64,000 nucleotides of DNA from Hyphomonadaceae bacterium (GCA_022844345.1 JALHLU010000012.1:62001-126000); one strand, 5' to 3'. Shown: positions 45,707 to 55,088, numbered from the stretch's first letter. Notes: generated by a model from the sequence alone, not told the origin. Program-made: numbers and translations.

Positions 45707-46135
45707 TCACCACGCCAGCGCTTCCTTGAGGGCTGCTTCCAAATCTGCACTCAGCGCCGGGCCCTTGCCGTCGAGGTCGGCGGGCGCGTCGGAGGGTTCG
45801 AGATAGCGCCAGCCCTGGAAGGGGCGCTTCTTGCGCGGCTTGGTGCGGATAAGTTCGGGATCGAGGTGGATGCGGCACATGGATTTGCCGTCCTTGTCTT
45901 TCACCTCCTCGAAGCCGACGAGGCGCTGGCGTACAATGATGAAGTGCTTGATGACCCAGTAGATCGAGCCGCCATCCAGCATTTCGGCGGCGCGCTTGGG
46001 GGACATGCGGGTGTCGTGGAAGGGATTGGGCGGCTTGCCCTTCTTCTTCAGCTCGGCCGCGCGCTTGTCCTGCCATCCGGCAAGGTCTTCGACGTTCTCC
46101 ACGCCGACGCACAGCTTGATCATGTGAAGCGCCAT
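45707..46135 (-). CDS. DUF1489 family protein
   Basis: 142 residues of the alphaproteobacterial DUF1489 family: MIKLCVGVENVEDLAGWQ at the N-terminus, FHDTRMSPKRAAEML, SIYWVIKHFIIVRQRLVGFE, and RIHLDPELIRTKPRKKRPFQGWRYL (abridged). Soluble and of unknown function; the conserved basic KPRKKRPFQGWRY segment could contact nucleic acid. The ATG at 46135 is used, with one at 46123 as an alternative. It is convergent with the TIR gene. Confidence 0.88.
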   Translation of the reverse strand: MALHMIKLCVGVENVEDLAGWQDKRAAELKKKGKPPNPFHDTRMSPKRAAEMLDGGSIYWVIKHFIIVRQRLVGFEEVKDKDGKSMCRIHLDPELIRTKPRKKRPFQGWRYLEPSDAPADLDGKGPALSADLEAALKEALAW

Positions 46136-46174
46136 GGACCCGAGCTAAGCGCGAGTCTGGCGGAGCGCAACTCT

Positions 46175-46906
46175 CTAGCGGAGAATCGCTGTGAGGCCCG
46201 GGTTGTACGGTGTTGGCGCAGACTGCAGCGACTGCTTCGCATCCCCCGCGAGGCCGAAGGCGACATCGGTCAGCGTCACGCGGACGGAGCGTTCCTCGCT
46301 TAGGCCCCAACGGCCGCCGCGGGCGACGAGATCGTAGCTGGCGACGTAGGACACGCCCCAGCGTTCGGAATACAGGAAGTTGTAGGTCTGGCGGTACTCG
46401 CTGACCTCGGTTCCATCATCAAGCGTGACGGGGCTGTCGATGCGGTAGTCGATGCGCTGGACGTAGCCAGTCGAGCGATCGAGCTGCATCTTCCCCGTCA
46501 TGCGGGCGGAGAACGGTTCATCCACTGGACCGTCATTGAACGACATGCGGTGGCGGAAACTGACCGCCATGGAATCCGTTGTGCCCGCGATGCGCGCATC
46601 GCCGAGGCTGAGGCGAAGATCGTCGGCGAACAGGCGCGAGTCCGGATCGGGTTCCTGCATCCAGCCCAGCACGACGGCGTCGAGTTCATCGTTCGAGCCA
46701 TTCGAATAGGTGAGTTTGAAGCGAGGCTGGCCTTCGGGCGCATAGGGATCGAACTGGATCATGCGCGTGGCGTTGCCGCTCGTGAGCGTGGCGTTGAAGG
46801 CGGCGCGCAGGGCGGGCGGCGGCTCGGCCGCATCAAGCGCGCGCTCAAGGGCCTGCTCTGGCGGCAGCCCTGCCCACAACACCGCGAAGAAGAGCCATGC
46901 GGGCAT
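46175..46906 (-). CDS. Exported protein of unknown function
   Basis: 243 residues with a short N-terminal hydrophobic stretch (MPAWLFFAVLWAGLPPEQA), a likely signal peptide. The mature chain is beta-rich, with segments such as LTYSNGSNDELDAVVLGW, MQLDRSTGYVQRIDYRIDSPVTLDDGTEV (abridged) and SYVASYDLVARGGRW, compatible with a lipocalin- or barrel-like fold. No family recognised. The ATG at 46906 is chosen because upstream sequence is not protein-like. Confidence 0.65.
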   Translation of the reverse strand: MPAWLFFAVLWAGLPPEQALERALDAAEPPPALRAAFNATLTSGNATRMIQFDPYAPEGQPRFKLTYSNGSNDELDAVVLGWMQEPDPDSRLFADDLRLSLGDARIAGTTDSMAVSFRHRMSFNDGPVDEPFSARMTGKMQLDRSTGYVQRIDYRIDSPVTLDDGTEVSEYRQTYNFLYSERWGVSYVASYDLVARGGRWGLSEERSVRVTLTDVAFGLAGDAKQSLQSAPTPYNPGLTAILR

Positions 46907-47104
46907 CGCTCGCGTTCCGTCCCGTTCTGCACCGCCAAGGCTAGCGACCGTCATGCCGGAATGTGGCTGGAATTGGCCACGCACCCTGAAATCGGTTTTC
47001 CGGCTGCTGATTGGCAGTGTGCCTGCGCCAGGATGAACAATTCCCGAATCAGGCGGGGCGGGAGGATGGCGATACTGTGGAATTCGCAACGACGGCAAAC
47101 ACGG

Positions 47105-47193
47105 CCTCGTCCTTCGACAGGCTCAGGATGAGGCCTACCGGCATGGGCGACAGTTGCGAGAGCGCCTCATCCTGAGCCCGTCGAAGGACGAGG
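47105..47193. repeat. Long inverted-repeat element (29-bp arms)
   Basis: The left arm 47105-47133 (beginning CCTCGTCCTTCGAC) and the right arm 47165-47193 are inverted copies matching at 28 of 29 positions, around a 31-base spacer. Such CCTTCGAC-containing palindromes recur between genes in several alphaproteobacteria. It lies 26 bases after the scoB stop and could also end that transcript. Confidence 0.85.
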
Positions 47194-47218
47194 CGCGGGC
47201 TAGAGGCGCCAGCGGCCA

Positions 47219-47848
47219 TCAGTTCACCAGCGTCGCTTCCGTCAGCTTGCCGATGTCTTCGCGGGTGACGCCGGGGGCCATCTCGACGATCTTGAGGCCG
47301 CCATCCACCACGTCGAACACGCCGAGGTTGGTGATGATGCGGTTCACGACCTTGCGGCCTGTCAGCGGGAGCGTGCATTCCCTCAGCAGCTTGGATTCGC
47401 CCGCCTTGTTGGCGTGATCCATGATGACGACGACGCGCTTGACGCCGGCCACCAGGTCCATCGCGCCGCCCATGCCCTTCACGAGCTTCCCGGGGATCAT
47501 CCAGTTGGCGAGGTCACCCACTTCGGAGACTTCCATCGCGCCGAGGATGGCGAGGTCGATGTGGCCGCCACGGATCATCGCGAAGGACGTCGCGCTGTCG
47601 AAGAATGACGAGCGGTCCAGCGTCGTGATCGTCTGCTTGCCAGCGTTGATGAGGTCGGGGTCTTCCTCGCCCTCATAGGGGAACGGGCCCATGCCGAGCA
47701 TGCCGTTTTCAGACTGCAGCGTGACGTCGACGCCATCGGGTATGTGATTGGCCACCAGCGTCGGAATGCCGATGCCGAGGTTCACATAGAACCCGTCCTT
47801 CAGTTCCTTTGCGGCGCGAGCCGCCATCTGATCACGATCCCAGGGCAT
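47219..47848 (-). CDS. scoB: 3-oxoacid CoA-transferase, subunit B
   Basis: 209 residues of the beta subunit of a heterodimeric family I CoA-transferase, which moves CoA from succinyl-CoA to acetoacetate. The catalytic glutamate is Glu47 in [25 protein letters not shown] and [20 protein letters not shown] (abridged) are family segments. Its start overlaps the scoA stop by one base (TGATG). It is the last gene of the tyrosine catabolic cluster and handles the acetoacetate released by fumarylacetoacetate cleavage. Confidence 0.94.
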   Translation of the reverse strand: MPWDRDQMAARAAKELKDGFYVNLGIGIPTLVANHIPDGVDVTLQSENGMLGMGPFPYEGEEDPDLINAGKQTITTLDRSSFFDSATSFAMIRGGHIDLAILGAMEVSEVGDLANWMIPGKLVKGMGGAMDLVAGVKRVVVIMDHANKAGESKLLRECTLPLTGRKVVNRIITNLGVFDVVDGGLKIVEMAPGVTREDIGKLTEATLVN

Positions 47849-48555
47849 CAGACGGCCTCCCGCTTGCGCACGGTGCGCTGTTCAATCCGCTTCTCGAATG
47901 CGCCCTTGATGATGCGCTGGACGAAGATGCCCGGCGTGTGGATCTCGTCGGGGTCGAGATCGCCAGTGGGGACGAGTTCTTCAACTTCCGCGACCGTGAC
48001 CTTCCCGGCCATCGCCATCATCGGATTAAAATTGCGGGCGGTCTTGTTGTAGATGAGATTGCCCTGCGTATCGCCCTTGTAGGCTTTCACGATGGAGAGG
48101 TCTGCGACAAGGCCGGTTTCCATCACATAGGTCTCGCCGTTGAAGACGCGCGTTTCCTTGCCTTCGGCGACCAGCGTGCCGACGCCGGTTTTCGTGTAGA
48201 AAGCGGGAATACCTGCGCCGCCGGCGCGGCAGCGTTCGGCCATTGTGCCCTGCGGGTTGAATTCCAGTTCGAGTTCGCCGGACAAATACTGGCGTTCGAA
48301 CTCCTTGTTCTCGCCGACATAGGACGAGATCATCTTCTTCACCTGCTTCGAGTTCAGCAGGACGCCGAGACCGAAGCCATCGACGCCGGCATTGTTCGAG
48401 ATGACGGTGAGGTTTTTCACGCCGGACTTCTGGATTTCGGCGATCAGGTTTTCCGGAATGCCGCACAGGCCGAAGCCGCCGGCCATGATCGTCATCCCGT
48501 CGAACAGGAGCCCGTCGAGGGCGCCCTTTGCGTCGGCATAGATCTTGTTCGCCAT
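47848..48555 (-). CDS. scoA: 3-oxoacid CoA-transferase, subunit A
   Basis: 235 residues of the alpha subunit partner of ScoB. Family segments: [32 protein letters not shown] (abridged), [34 protein letters not shown] and [16 protein letters not shown] five bases upstream supports the ATG at 48555. It lies nine bases after the fumarylacetoacetase-like gene and overlaps scoB by one base, so the three genes form one transcription unit. Confidence 0.94.
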   Translation of the reverse strand: MANKIYADAKGALDGLLFDGMTIMAGGFGLCGIPENLIAEIQKSGVKNLTVISNNAGVDGFGLGVLLNSKQVKKMISSYVGENKEFERQYLSGELELEFNPQGTMAERCRAGGAGIPAFYTKTGVGTLVAEGKETRVFNGETYVMETGLVADLSIVKAYKGDTQGNLIYNKTARNFNPMMAMAGKVTVAEVEELVPTGDLDPDEIHTPGIFVQRIIKGAFEKRIEQRTVRKREAV

Positions 48556-48564
48556 ATCCTGCTC

Positions 48565-49569
48565 CTATCCGCCGACGACCTGGTCGATACGGCCAAACAC
48601 CGACCGGCCCTTATCATCCAGCATTTCTATTTCAACGCGATCACCCGCCTTGAGGAATCCCGTCTTCGGTGCGCCGTGCGTTATCGTTTCGATCATCCGC
48701 AGTTCGGCGATGCACGAATAACCGACACCCCCTTCCGCGACCGGCAGGCCAGGGCCGCCATCCTCGCCCCGGTTTGAAACCGTGCCGGAGCCGATGATGC
48801 TGCCGGCCGAGAGGGGCCGGGTGCGGGCGGCGTGAGCGACGAGCGTGGGGAAATCGAAGGTCATGTCGACGCGCGTGTTGGCGCGGCCGAACGGCTCGCC
48901 ATTGAGACGGACGGAGAGCGCGCCATTGAGGCGGTCGCCATCCCACATGCTACCCAACTCATCCGGCGTAACCGCGACGGGGGAGAATGCCGACGAAGGT
49001 TTCGACTGGAAAAAGCCGAAGCCCTTGCCAAGTTCGTTGGGGATGAGATTGCGCAGGCTGACGTCGTTGCAGAGCATGACGAGGCGGATGGCCTTGCGGG
49101 CCTCGTTGCGATCGGCGCCGGGGCGGACATCGCCTGTGATGATCGCGACCTCGCCCTCCATGTCGCAGCCCCAGGATTCGTCAGCGAGGGGGATAGGATC
49201 GCGTGGGCAAAGGAAGCTGTCGGAGCCGCCCTGGTACATCAGCGGGTCAGTCCAGAACGTCTCGGGCATTTCGGCGCCGCGCGCCTTCCGGACAAGCTGG
49301 ACGTGGTTCACATAGGCCGAGCCGTCCGCCCACTGATAGGCGCGGGGCAAGGGTGAGGCGCAATCCTTTTCGTGGAAGCGCTCCGTTGGAACGGAACCAA
49401 GCTCCACCTCCTCTGCCAGCGTTTCGAGGCGCGGGGCGTGGCGCTTCCAGTTGTCGAGCGCGGACTGGAGCGTTGGCGCGATGTGCGAGGCATCGGCGTA
49501 GCGCGTGAGATCGCGGGAGACGACGACAAGGCGTCCATCCCGGCCGCTTTTGAGGGAGGCGAGTTTCAT
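48565..49569 (-). CDS. Fumarylacetoacetate hydrolase family protein
   Basis: 334 residues of the FAH family, expected to split fumarylacetoacetate into fumarate and acetoacetate. Segments MKLASLKSGRDGRLVVVSRD, CDMEGEVAIITGDV (metal-binding acidic residues), VMLCNDVSLRNLIP and TGSGTVSNRG-like IGSGTVSNRGEDGG are typical. The ATG at 49569 begins the conserved fold; the long upstream frame is not protein-like. The context with hppD, hmgA, maiA and scoAB makes the substrate assignment likely. Confidence 0.9.
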   Translation of the reverse strand: MKLASLKSGRDGRLVVVSRDLTRYADASHIAPTLQSALDNWKRHAPRLETLAEEVELGSVPTERFHEKDCASPLPRAYQWADGSAYVNHVQLVRKARGAEMPETFWTDPLMYQGGSDSFLCPRDPIPLADESWGCDMEGEVAIITGDVRPGADRNEARKAIRLVMLCNDVSLRNLIPNELGKGFGFFQSKPSSAFSPVAVTPDELGSMWDGDRLNGALSVRLNGEPFGRANTRVDMTFDFPTLVAHAARTRPLSAGSIIGSGTVSNRGEDGGPGLPVAEGGVGYSCIAELRMIETITHGAPKTGFLKAGDRVEIEMLDDKGRSVFGRIDQVVGG

Positions 49570-49687
49570 GGCTCGCTTGTAAGACGAGGTTGCGGGAGAG
49601 GCAAATGCAGGGTGCGAAGTTTTACACCGGCGAAGTGTGACAGAACGCCGATACTTTTTGCGGCCGGGCCTGCGAAAACCGGCATTT

Positions 49688-49724
49688 GCCATCCCGGCCC
49701 CCGCGAAGCGGAGAGCCGGGACGC
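49688..49724. repeat. REP-like palindromic hairpin, copy 1
   Basis: CATCCCGGC and GCCGGGACG arms enclose an inner CGC-GAA-GCG hairpin. The sequence and layout resemble the hairpin at 58231-58274. It sits in the gap between the MliC-like gene and the fumarylacetoacetase-like gene and may end the former's transcript. Confidence 0.55.
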
Positions 49725-49780
49725 ATATTTCAGCGGTTGCGACGAAGAGAAACGGGGCTTGGCCAGCGCGCCGCGCCTCG

Positions 49781-50188
49781 TCAGTTGACTGCGATGGCGC
49801 AGTCTTGCCAGGCCATGCGGGCCTTGGCGTAGCGGATGAGCGTTGGCGTGTCGCCGCCGCCGGATTTTGCGAATTGCTGCACGCCGTCGGAATAGACGGT
49901 GACGCCCGGCTCGGACGTGGGGCCGGCGGGAAGGACAGGAAGTTCGACCGTGCTTGCGCCATCCTCGCTGACGATCGCGGCGTGCGTATCGAGGAAGGCG
50001 ACACGGAAGCTTTCTCCTCCACACGACAATTGCATCGTGCCGATGCGCGCATCGGCGGCGGGCGGCGGCCCGGGCTCAGGCGCTGCGGCGGGCTCAGGCG
50101 CCGGACCGGGATCAGCCGGCCCTGCTGACTCGCCGCCACATGCAGCCAGAGCAAGAGCGGCTACCACTGAGATCATGACAGTGCGCAT
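49781..50188 (-). CDS. Lipoprotein with MliC-like C-terminal domain
   Basis: 135 residues with a lipoprotein signal (MRTVMISVVAALALAAC), a Pro/Ala/Glu-rich linker to about residue 43, and a C-terminal domain resembling MliC/PliC C-type lysozyme inhibitors. That domain runs MQLSCGGESFRVAFLD, VELPVLPAG, YSDGVQQFAKSG and ends WQDCAI, with the two Cys placed as the usual disulfide. GAGGA seven bases before the ATG at 50188 supports it. It is an odd insertion in the tyrosine-catabolism cluster. Confidence 0.65.
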   Translation of the reverse strand: MRTVMISVVAALALAACGGESAGPADPGPAPEPAAAPEPGPPPAADARIGTMQLSCGGESFRVAFLDTHAAIVSEDGASTVELPVLPAGPTSEPGVTVYSDGVQQFAKSGGGDTPTLIRYAKARMAWQDCAIAVN

Positions 50189-50353
50189 CGCCAAATCCTC
50201 CATTCGATCACCGGGGAATTTATGCCGGAGGGCAGCCGCGGCAATCTCCATCGCTCATTAACTATCCAGCGGCATCCTGACAGAAGCGTAACAGAGTTCA
50301 CGAGAGACCGACACGCGCAGGAAGCGCTCCGCAGCAGAACCGGAAAACCCGTC

Positions 50354-50455
50354 ATGTACTTCACACGCGCCATCTTCTTCAGCGCCGTCTGCGCTTATCT
50401 CATGCCGGTGTCCGTGCTCGTCGCGGGGCTGAACTACGCGAACGCGAAGCGTTAG
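50354..50455 (+). CDS. Possible tiny membrane protein (33 residues)
   Basis: MYFTRAIFFSAVCAYLMPVSV continues to a 33-residue chain with one membrane helix and a basic C-terminus (NYANAKR). It lies on the opposite strand to its neighbours, three bases from the hmgA stop, without a clear ribosome-binding site. It may be real or chance. Confidence 0.25.
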   Translation: MYFTRAIFFSAVCAYLMPVSVLVAGLNYANAKR

Positions 50456-50458
50456 GCC

Positions 50459-51601
50459 CTAGCCTTTCGGCTTCCAGCTATTGACGTAATCCATATTCTC
50501 CAGCGCTTCGGCGTCCTTGCCGACGTCGAGTGGATCGCGCGTATCGATCATGACGGCGTACTCGTCGGTCATCGGCTTGTCCTGTACGAACATCTTCTTC
50601 AGCGCCTTCGGGTGTGGCCCGTGCGTGAAGCCGGAGGGGTGGAACGTCATCATCCCCGCCTCGATGTTGTCGCGGCTGAAGAAGTCGCCGGCATGGTAGA
50701 ACAGCACTTCATCGAAATCGTCGTTGTTGTGGAAGAAGGGCACTTTGAGCGCGCCGGGATCCGTCTCGAACGGGCGCGGGGCGAAGGTGCAGACCACGAA
50801 ACGATCCGACATGAAGGTGGTGTGGACCGAGGGCGGCAGGTGATAGCGGTGAGCTGACACCGGGCGGATGTCGCGCACGTTGAGCTTCACGGGCGCAAGG
50901 TCGCCATGCCAGCCGACGGCGTCGTGCGGGTTGTAGGGATAGGTGATCGTGGACACCTGCCCGCGTTTCTTCACCCAGACCTTGAAGTCTCCCGTCAGCT
51001 TTTGGCGCGAGAGGAAGCTGTCATCGATCACCGGCGTCTGCAGCAATGCGGGGTCGAATACGGCGTGCGGGCCTAGCATGCCACGATCAGGCAGCGTGTA
51101 GTGCGCGTTGGTGGCCTCGATCACCAGAATGCGGAAGCCGTTGGATGTGTGCTTGTCCAGATGGAACATCGCGCCCCGCGGCAGGTAGACGTAGTCGCCT
51201 TCCTCCACCAACAGATGCCCCCAGTCGGTCCACAGATGGCCGTGGCCTTCGTGGATGAAGAGCAGCGTGTCGCCGTCGCTGTTGCGGGCATAGCCGTCCA
51301 TCGATCCTGACATGTGCCACATGCGCAACTCGCACGCCTTGTTGTGCAGGATGACGGGCGCGTCCCATGGCGAATGCGTGAAGGCGTCTTCCTTCACGAG
51401 GTTGAAGGCGCGCGGACGCAGCGGGCCTTCGAAGTTCGTCCATCCGGTTGGCGGGTTCTGGTGATGGAAGAAAGCGGCGGGTCCAAAAAAGCCCTCCTTC
51501 GACATTTCACGTTCGTATGTGTCTTCAGGCAGGTCTGCGTGAGCCTGCTTGGAATGCCTGCCCTCCGCACCCTTCACCGGGATCCATTTGCCTTTGGTCA
51601 T
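50459..51601 (-). CDS. hmgA: Homogentisate 1,2-dioxygenase
   Basis: 380 residues of the Fe2+ enzyme that opens the ring of homogentisate to maleylacetoacetate. Family cues: LRMWHMSGSMDGYARNSDGD, FHNNDDFDEVLFYHAGDFFSR (abridged; Glu ligand region) and FHPSGFTHGPHP, where the iron-binding His cluster lies. It is shorter than the classical enzyme (about 430-445 residues), belonging to a compact bacterial branch. Its ATG overlaps the maiA stop by four bases (ATGA). Confidence 0.9.
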   Translation of the reverse strand: MTKGKWIPVKGAEGRHSKQAHADLPEDTYEREMSKEGFFGPAAFFHHQNPPTGWTNFEGPLRPRAFNLVKEDAFTHSPWDAPVILHNKACELRMWHMSGSMDGYARNSDGDTLLFIHEGHGHLWTDWGHLLVEEGDYVYLPRGAMFHLDKHTSNGFRILVIEATNAHYTLPDRGMLGPHAVFDPALLQTPVIDDSFLSRQKLTGDFKVWVKKRGQVSTITYPYNPHDAVGWHGDLAPVKLNVRDIRPVSAHRYHLPPSVHTTFMSDRFVVCTFAPRPFETDPGALKVPFFHNNDDFDEVLFYHAGDFFSRDNIEAGMMTFHPSGFTHGPHPKALKKMFVQDKPMTDEYAVMIDTRDPLDVGKDAEALENMDYVNSWKPKG

Positions 51602-52245
51602 TGCTGCTTCGCCTCTGGCTGTTGGGCGGGCGCCGCGTCGTGGAAAGCCTTGAGCTTCTGGAGCGCCGCGTCGATGCGAACGATGTTGGGGAATTGCGCG
51701 AGATCGATCTGGGGATAGCGGCGCGCGTTGGCGACCTGGGGAACGAGTACGATGTCGGCGAGCGTTGCAGCATTGCCGACGCAGTAGTCGCCTGACGATG
51801 GGAGCATCTGTTCGAGGACTTTGAAGCCGCGGACGATCCAGTGTTCGTACCAGGTGGCGATAGCGGCATCATCAGCGCCAAACTGCGAGCGCAGGCGGGC
51901 CAGTGTCGAGGTGTTGTTGAGCGGATGGATGTCGGCGACGATCTGGTCTTTCAGATCGCGGACATGGGCGCGCAAGTAGGCATCACGCGGGAGGAGCGGC
52001 GGCTCGGGGCGAGTTTCGTCAAGATAGTCGATCATCGCCATGGACTGGCCGATGCGGTGGCCATCGATCTCGAGAATGGGCACGCGGCCGGACGGATGGC
52101 GCGCGACATGTTCGGGCGAGGTCTGTTCGTCCTTGAGCAGGTGAACGCCAACCGTGCGGTAGGCAACGCCCTTGAGGTTCAGCGCGATGCGCGTGCGGTA
52201 GGTCGCCGAGGAACGCCAGTAGCCGTAGAGGATCGTCTCGTTCAT
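51598..52245 (-). CDS. maiA: Maleylacetoacetate isomerase
   Basis: 215 residues of the zeta-class glutathione S-transferase family that isomerises maleylacetoacetate to fumarylacetoacetate using glutathione. The active-site motif is YGYWRSSATYRTRIALNLKG, with the SSxxYR-type Ser pair; PSGRVPILEIDG and SMAMIDYLDE form the thioredoxin-fold glutathione site, and CVGNAATLADIVLVPQV the C-terminal helices. It overlaps hmgA by four bases, with the acylase gene eight bases upstream. Confidence 0.95.
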   Translation of the reverse strand: MNETILYGYWRSSATYRTRIALNLKGVAYRTVGVHLLKDEQTSPEHVARHPSGRVPILEIDGHRIGQSMAMIDYLDETRPEPPLLPRDAYLRAHVRDLKDQIVADIHPLNNTSTLARLRSQFGADDAAIATWYEHWIVRGFKVLEQMLPSSGDYCVGNAATLADIVLVPQVANARRYPQIDLAQFPNIVRIDAALQKLKAFHDAAPAQQPEAKQQ

Positions 52246-52253
52246 GCGTCGTC

Positions 52254-54530
52254 TTACTCGCTTATGGTCACGCGTGACACGGTGGCGGCTTCGACGGCTT
52301 CTTCCTTCCAGAGAAGATCATCCCAGCCCTTCTTGGAATAGAGTTCGGTCTGGTCGCTGTAGTGTGGCGAGGTTGGATCGGTGGATTGGGAATAGGTGAG
52401 GAAGCCCTGCGATTTCGGGCCATCGTCGGTGAATTCGACGACGTAGATCCAGCTTGCCCCGTGGCGAATGGAGGTCCAGCCCTTCTCGGGTTCGAGGCTG
52501 TCGTTCTGCACCGAGATGACGTTGAAGACGCCCTCGGGGCCGGCTCCGCCGTGGATCGGAATGCGCACGCCGTTGCGGGTTTCGGTTTGCACATCGCCGA
52601 GTTTGGCGTCGAGCGGGATTTTGAGTTCGGTCAACTTGTCGACGGCCGTTTCCAGCGCGGCGAGGACGGCGGGATTGGCCGTATCGAGCTTCGCCGGCGT
52701 GTGGACGGCGTTGGCGGGATCGAACTTGTCACTGAACTTGATGCCGCCGGCTTCGGCGAAGATGTGGAACAGGTGCGCGCCGCGGCTGTCGAGATTGACC
52801 TTCAGATCCCAGTTGGCGAGCGCATCACAGGCGGGCGCAAGTTTCGGCTTCCCCGAGGCGCGGCAGGCGGCGACGACATCATCGCGCACAAGTTCTCCGC
52901 CATAGTGGCGATTGGAGAGCATGACCTGTTGCAGGCTGGCCAGATCGAATTTCGGATCGCCGAAGCCATCCGTGCCGGCCATGCGGCGTTCGACCTGTTC
53001 GTGTGCGGCGCGGGTGCGCAGGGAGCGCGGCGTCGCCTCGTCGCCAAAGATGGGGCTGAGGCCGGTGATCGGCGCGAACATGTTGGTGAGCCAGTAGCTG
53101 TCATTGCTCTGGAGCACATAGTCGGTGCGGAACTGGTGGGGACCTGCGGCGGCGCCCACGGCGCCCGGGGCGGAAGAATCCGCGTCGGTCGCCCAGTCGC
53201 ATTCCGCGCGCGAGCCATCGAGAACCGGGAAGCGCGTCTTTTCCCACTGCTCCTTCGCGAAGTCGGATATGGAGCACTTCTCGGCCAACGCAGCAGAGAC
53301 GTTGGGAATGAGACCCATGTCGCCATAGAGCGCCTCACCGGTGGAATCCACGGCGGTCGCGTTGAAGCGGAACGACTGGCGGCTGGCCAGCGCGGTCTTC
53401 ATGTCGCGCACGGTCTTGGCGCGCCAGACGGCCATGTACTGATCCGGATCGCGTAGACCGGTTTCCATCGTGCGCAGGGCGAACGCCCTATCCTTCGTCC
53501 AGGGGAGGCTTTCGGATTCAATCACCGGGCCCCAACGCGTCGAGTAGAGCGTCCGGCCACCCAGAGTGATCTCGTCGCCTCGTTTCACTTCGACCATCAC
53601 CTCTTCCGTCTCCATCGGCACCCATTCGCCTTCATAGCGATATTGCGTCGGGTCGTCGGGGTTGAGCGTGAGTTCATAATAGCCAAAGCGGCGGGCGGTG
53701 GAGACGGTGTTGCTCCACGCCAGCGTTTCGTTGTGGCCGATGCGGATCATCGGCATGCCAATGTAGCTGATGCCGACAATGTTGATGTCGCCGGGAATGA
53801 TGAAGTGGGTGCGGTAGAAGCGGTTCACGCCGTCCCAAGGATAATGCGGGTTACCAAGCAGGACGCCCTTGCCGCCCTTGGTCATCTCGCGGCCGAAGGC
53901 GTAGGCGTTGGAGCCCCAGCCTGAAGCGTCTTCCGGCACAAGATCGGGCGCGATGGCGGCGCGGTCTGCGCCGGGAGGGGCGGCGCCCGTGGTGGTGGCA
54001 AAGAAGCCGTCGACGGTCTGGCCGACATACATGTGACGCCAGAAATCGAGCGCGGTGATCTCACGCACCCAGGCGGCGTCCTTGCAGCGCGGGTCGGTGA
54101 TCTTGCCTTTTGCTTCGCGCAAATAGCGGTTGAAGCCGGCGGCGTATCCTTCGGCGAGGGCCTTGGCTTCGGCGGTGGGCGTATCGACAGAGGTTGCCGG
54201 GCCAGCGAGGAGTTCCTCGACGCGCCCCGATGCGATCATGCGCCGGTGATAGAGATCGCTGGCGATATTGGCGTCGCCCTCGCCGGGGCCGAGGTATTTG
54301 GCGCGCTCGCCCGAGACGGTAAGCAGCCGATCAGCGATCTCGCAGAGATTGTCCTGCGCGGAGGCATAGCCGTAGCCATAGCCGATGCCGCCCATGTCCT
54401 TCGCCTTGATGTGCGGGACGCCGAATGCAGTGCGGCGGATTTCAGCTTCGAAGGCGCCGGTCTCCGCGCCGCCGGACTCGCACGCCGCCAGCGCAAGAGC
54501 GGAGGCTAGCACCATCAGGATAGCGCGCAT
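52254..54530 (-). CDS. Penicillin-acylase-family Ntn hydrolase, lipoprotein
   Basis: 758 residues with a lipoprotein signal (lipobox LALAAC, Cys17). The precursor follows the penicillin acylase plan: an alpha chain (IRRTAFGVPHIKAKDMGGIGYGYGYASAQD, abridged), a spacer, and a beta chain starting at the catalytic Ser207 in GWGSNAYAFG after self-cleavage. Downstream NPHYPW, GHNETLAWSNT and RWGPVIE are family motifs. Substrates could be N-acyl amides such as acyl-homoserine lactones; none is shown. It lies in the tyrosine cluster, eight bases before maiA. Confidence 0.9.
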   Translation of the reverse strand: MRAILMVLASALALAACESGGAETGAFEAEIRRTAFGVPHIKAKDMGGIGYGYGYASAQDNLCEIADRLLTVSGERAKYLGPGEGDANIASDLYHRRMIASGRVEELLAGPATSVDTPTAEAKALAEGYAAGFNRYLREAKGKITDPRCKDAAWVREITALDFWRHMYVGQTVDGFFATTTGAAPPGADRAAIAPDLVPEDASGWGSNAYAFGREMTKGGKGVLLGNPHYPWDGVNRFYRTHFIIPGDINIVGISYIGMPMIRIGHNETLAWSNTVSTARRFGYYELTLNPDDPTQYRYEGEWVPMETEEVMVEVKRGDEITLGGRTLYSTRWGPVIESESLPWTKDRAFALRTMETGLRDPDQYMAVWRAKTVRDMKTALASRQSFRFNATAVDSTGEALYGDMGLIPNVSAALAEKCSISDFAKEQWEKTRFPVLDGSRAECDWATDADSSAPGAVGAAAGPHQFRTDYVLQSNDSYWLTNMFAPITGLSPIFGDEATPRSLRTRAAHEQVERRMAGTDGFGDPKFDLASLQQVMLSNRHYGGELVRDDVVAACRASGKPKLAPACDALANWDLKVNLDSRGAHLFHIFAEAGGIKFSDKFDPANAVHTPAKLDTANPAVLAALETAVDKLTELKIPLDAKLGDVQTETRNGVRIPIHGGAGPEGVFNVISVQNDSLEPEKGWTSIRHGASWIYVVEFTDDGPKSQGFLTYSQSTDPTSPHYSDQTELYSKKGWDDLLWKEEAVEAATVSRVTISE

Positions 54531-54599
54531 ATTCTTCTCCCCTTGGTCTTCTGCGACTCTGGCTATCACGCGGACCGTAGGGCGCAATGGCGGCGGCGT

Positions 54600-55055
54600 T
54601 CAGACGGCGCTTTGCAGCGCAGCAAATTCAGCCATCAGCGGGCCGTAGTCTTCCGCGACGGGGAATTTCGCGTAGCTGTGTTTCGCCGATGTGGCGGCCC
54701 AGGGGAGCTTCTCGCCGACGTAGCTTTCGATGAAAGGCGTCGACCAGGCGGGGACGTCGAACACGCTCGGCCGCACGTTGACGAAGGGCGCGCCGGAAAG
54801 CCCCGTGTAGAGCCAGTTCAGGCAATGGGGGCAGTAGTGATAAGGATTCTCGCCGTGGAGCGCGCCGATCTGCGTCTGGCCGGAGATGATCTCGAAGCCG
54901 TCGATGGGGATCATCGCGGTGAGCGAGAAGGCGCTGGCGGAGAGTCTCTGGCAGCCCTTGCAGTGGCAGGCCATTGTCATGATCGGCGGCGCGCTGACGC
55001 GCATCTTCACCTGCCCGCACATGCACGCGCCTTCGATGGGGAGGGATACGCTCAT
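54600..55055 (-). CDS. GFA family (glutathione-dependent formaldehyde-activating-like) protein
   Basis: 151 residues with the Gfa zinc-site pattern: GACMCGQVKMRV near residue 10, ACHCKGCQRLSASAF near residue 30, and YHYCPHCLNWLY near residue 74, giving the seven cysteines of two zinc sites. The family is named for an enzyme joining formaldehyde to glutathione, but most members have no confirmed substrate. It lies between the NTF2-like gene and the acylase gene on the minus strand. Confidence 0.88.
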   Translation of the reverse strand: MSVSLPIEGACMCGQVKMRVSAPPIMTMACHCKGCQRLSASAFSLTAMIPIDGFEIISGQTQIGALHGENPYHYCPHCLNWLYTGLSGAPFVNVRPSVFDVPAWSTPFIESYVGEKLPWAATSAKHSYAKFPVAEDYGPLMAEFAALQSAV

Positions 55056-55088
55056 GACTGGCTTCCTTCTATCGAGGCGATGCTAGCG

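Noticed and set aside
47100-47200. CRISPR or integron attachment site
   Set aside because: A single inverted pair with one spacer; no array of direct repeats, no cas or integrase genes.
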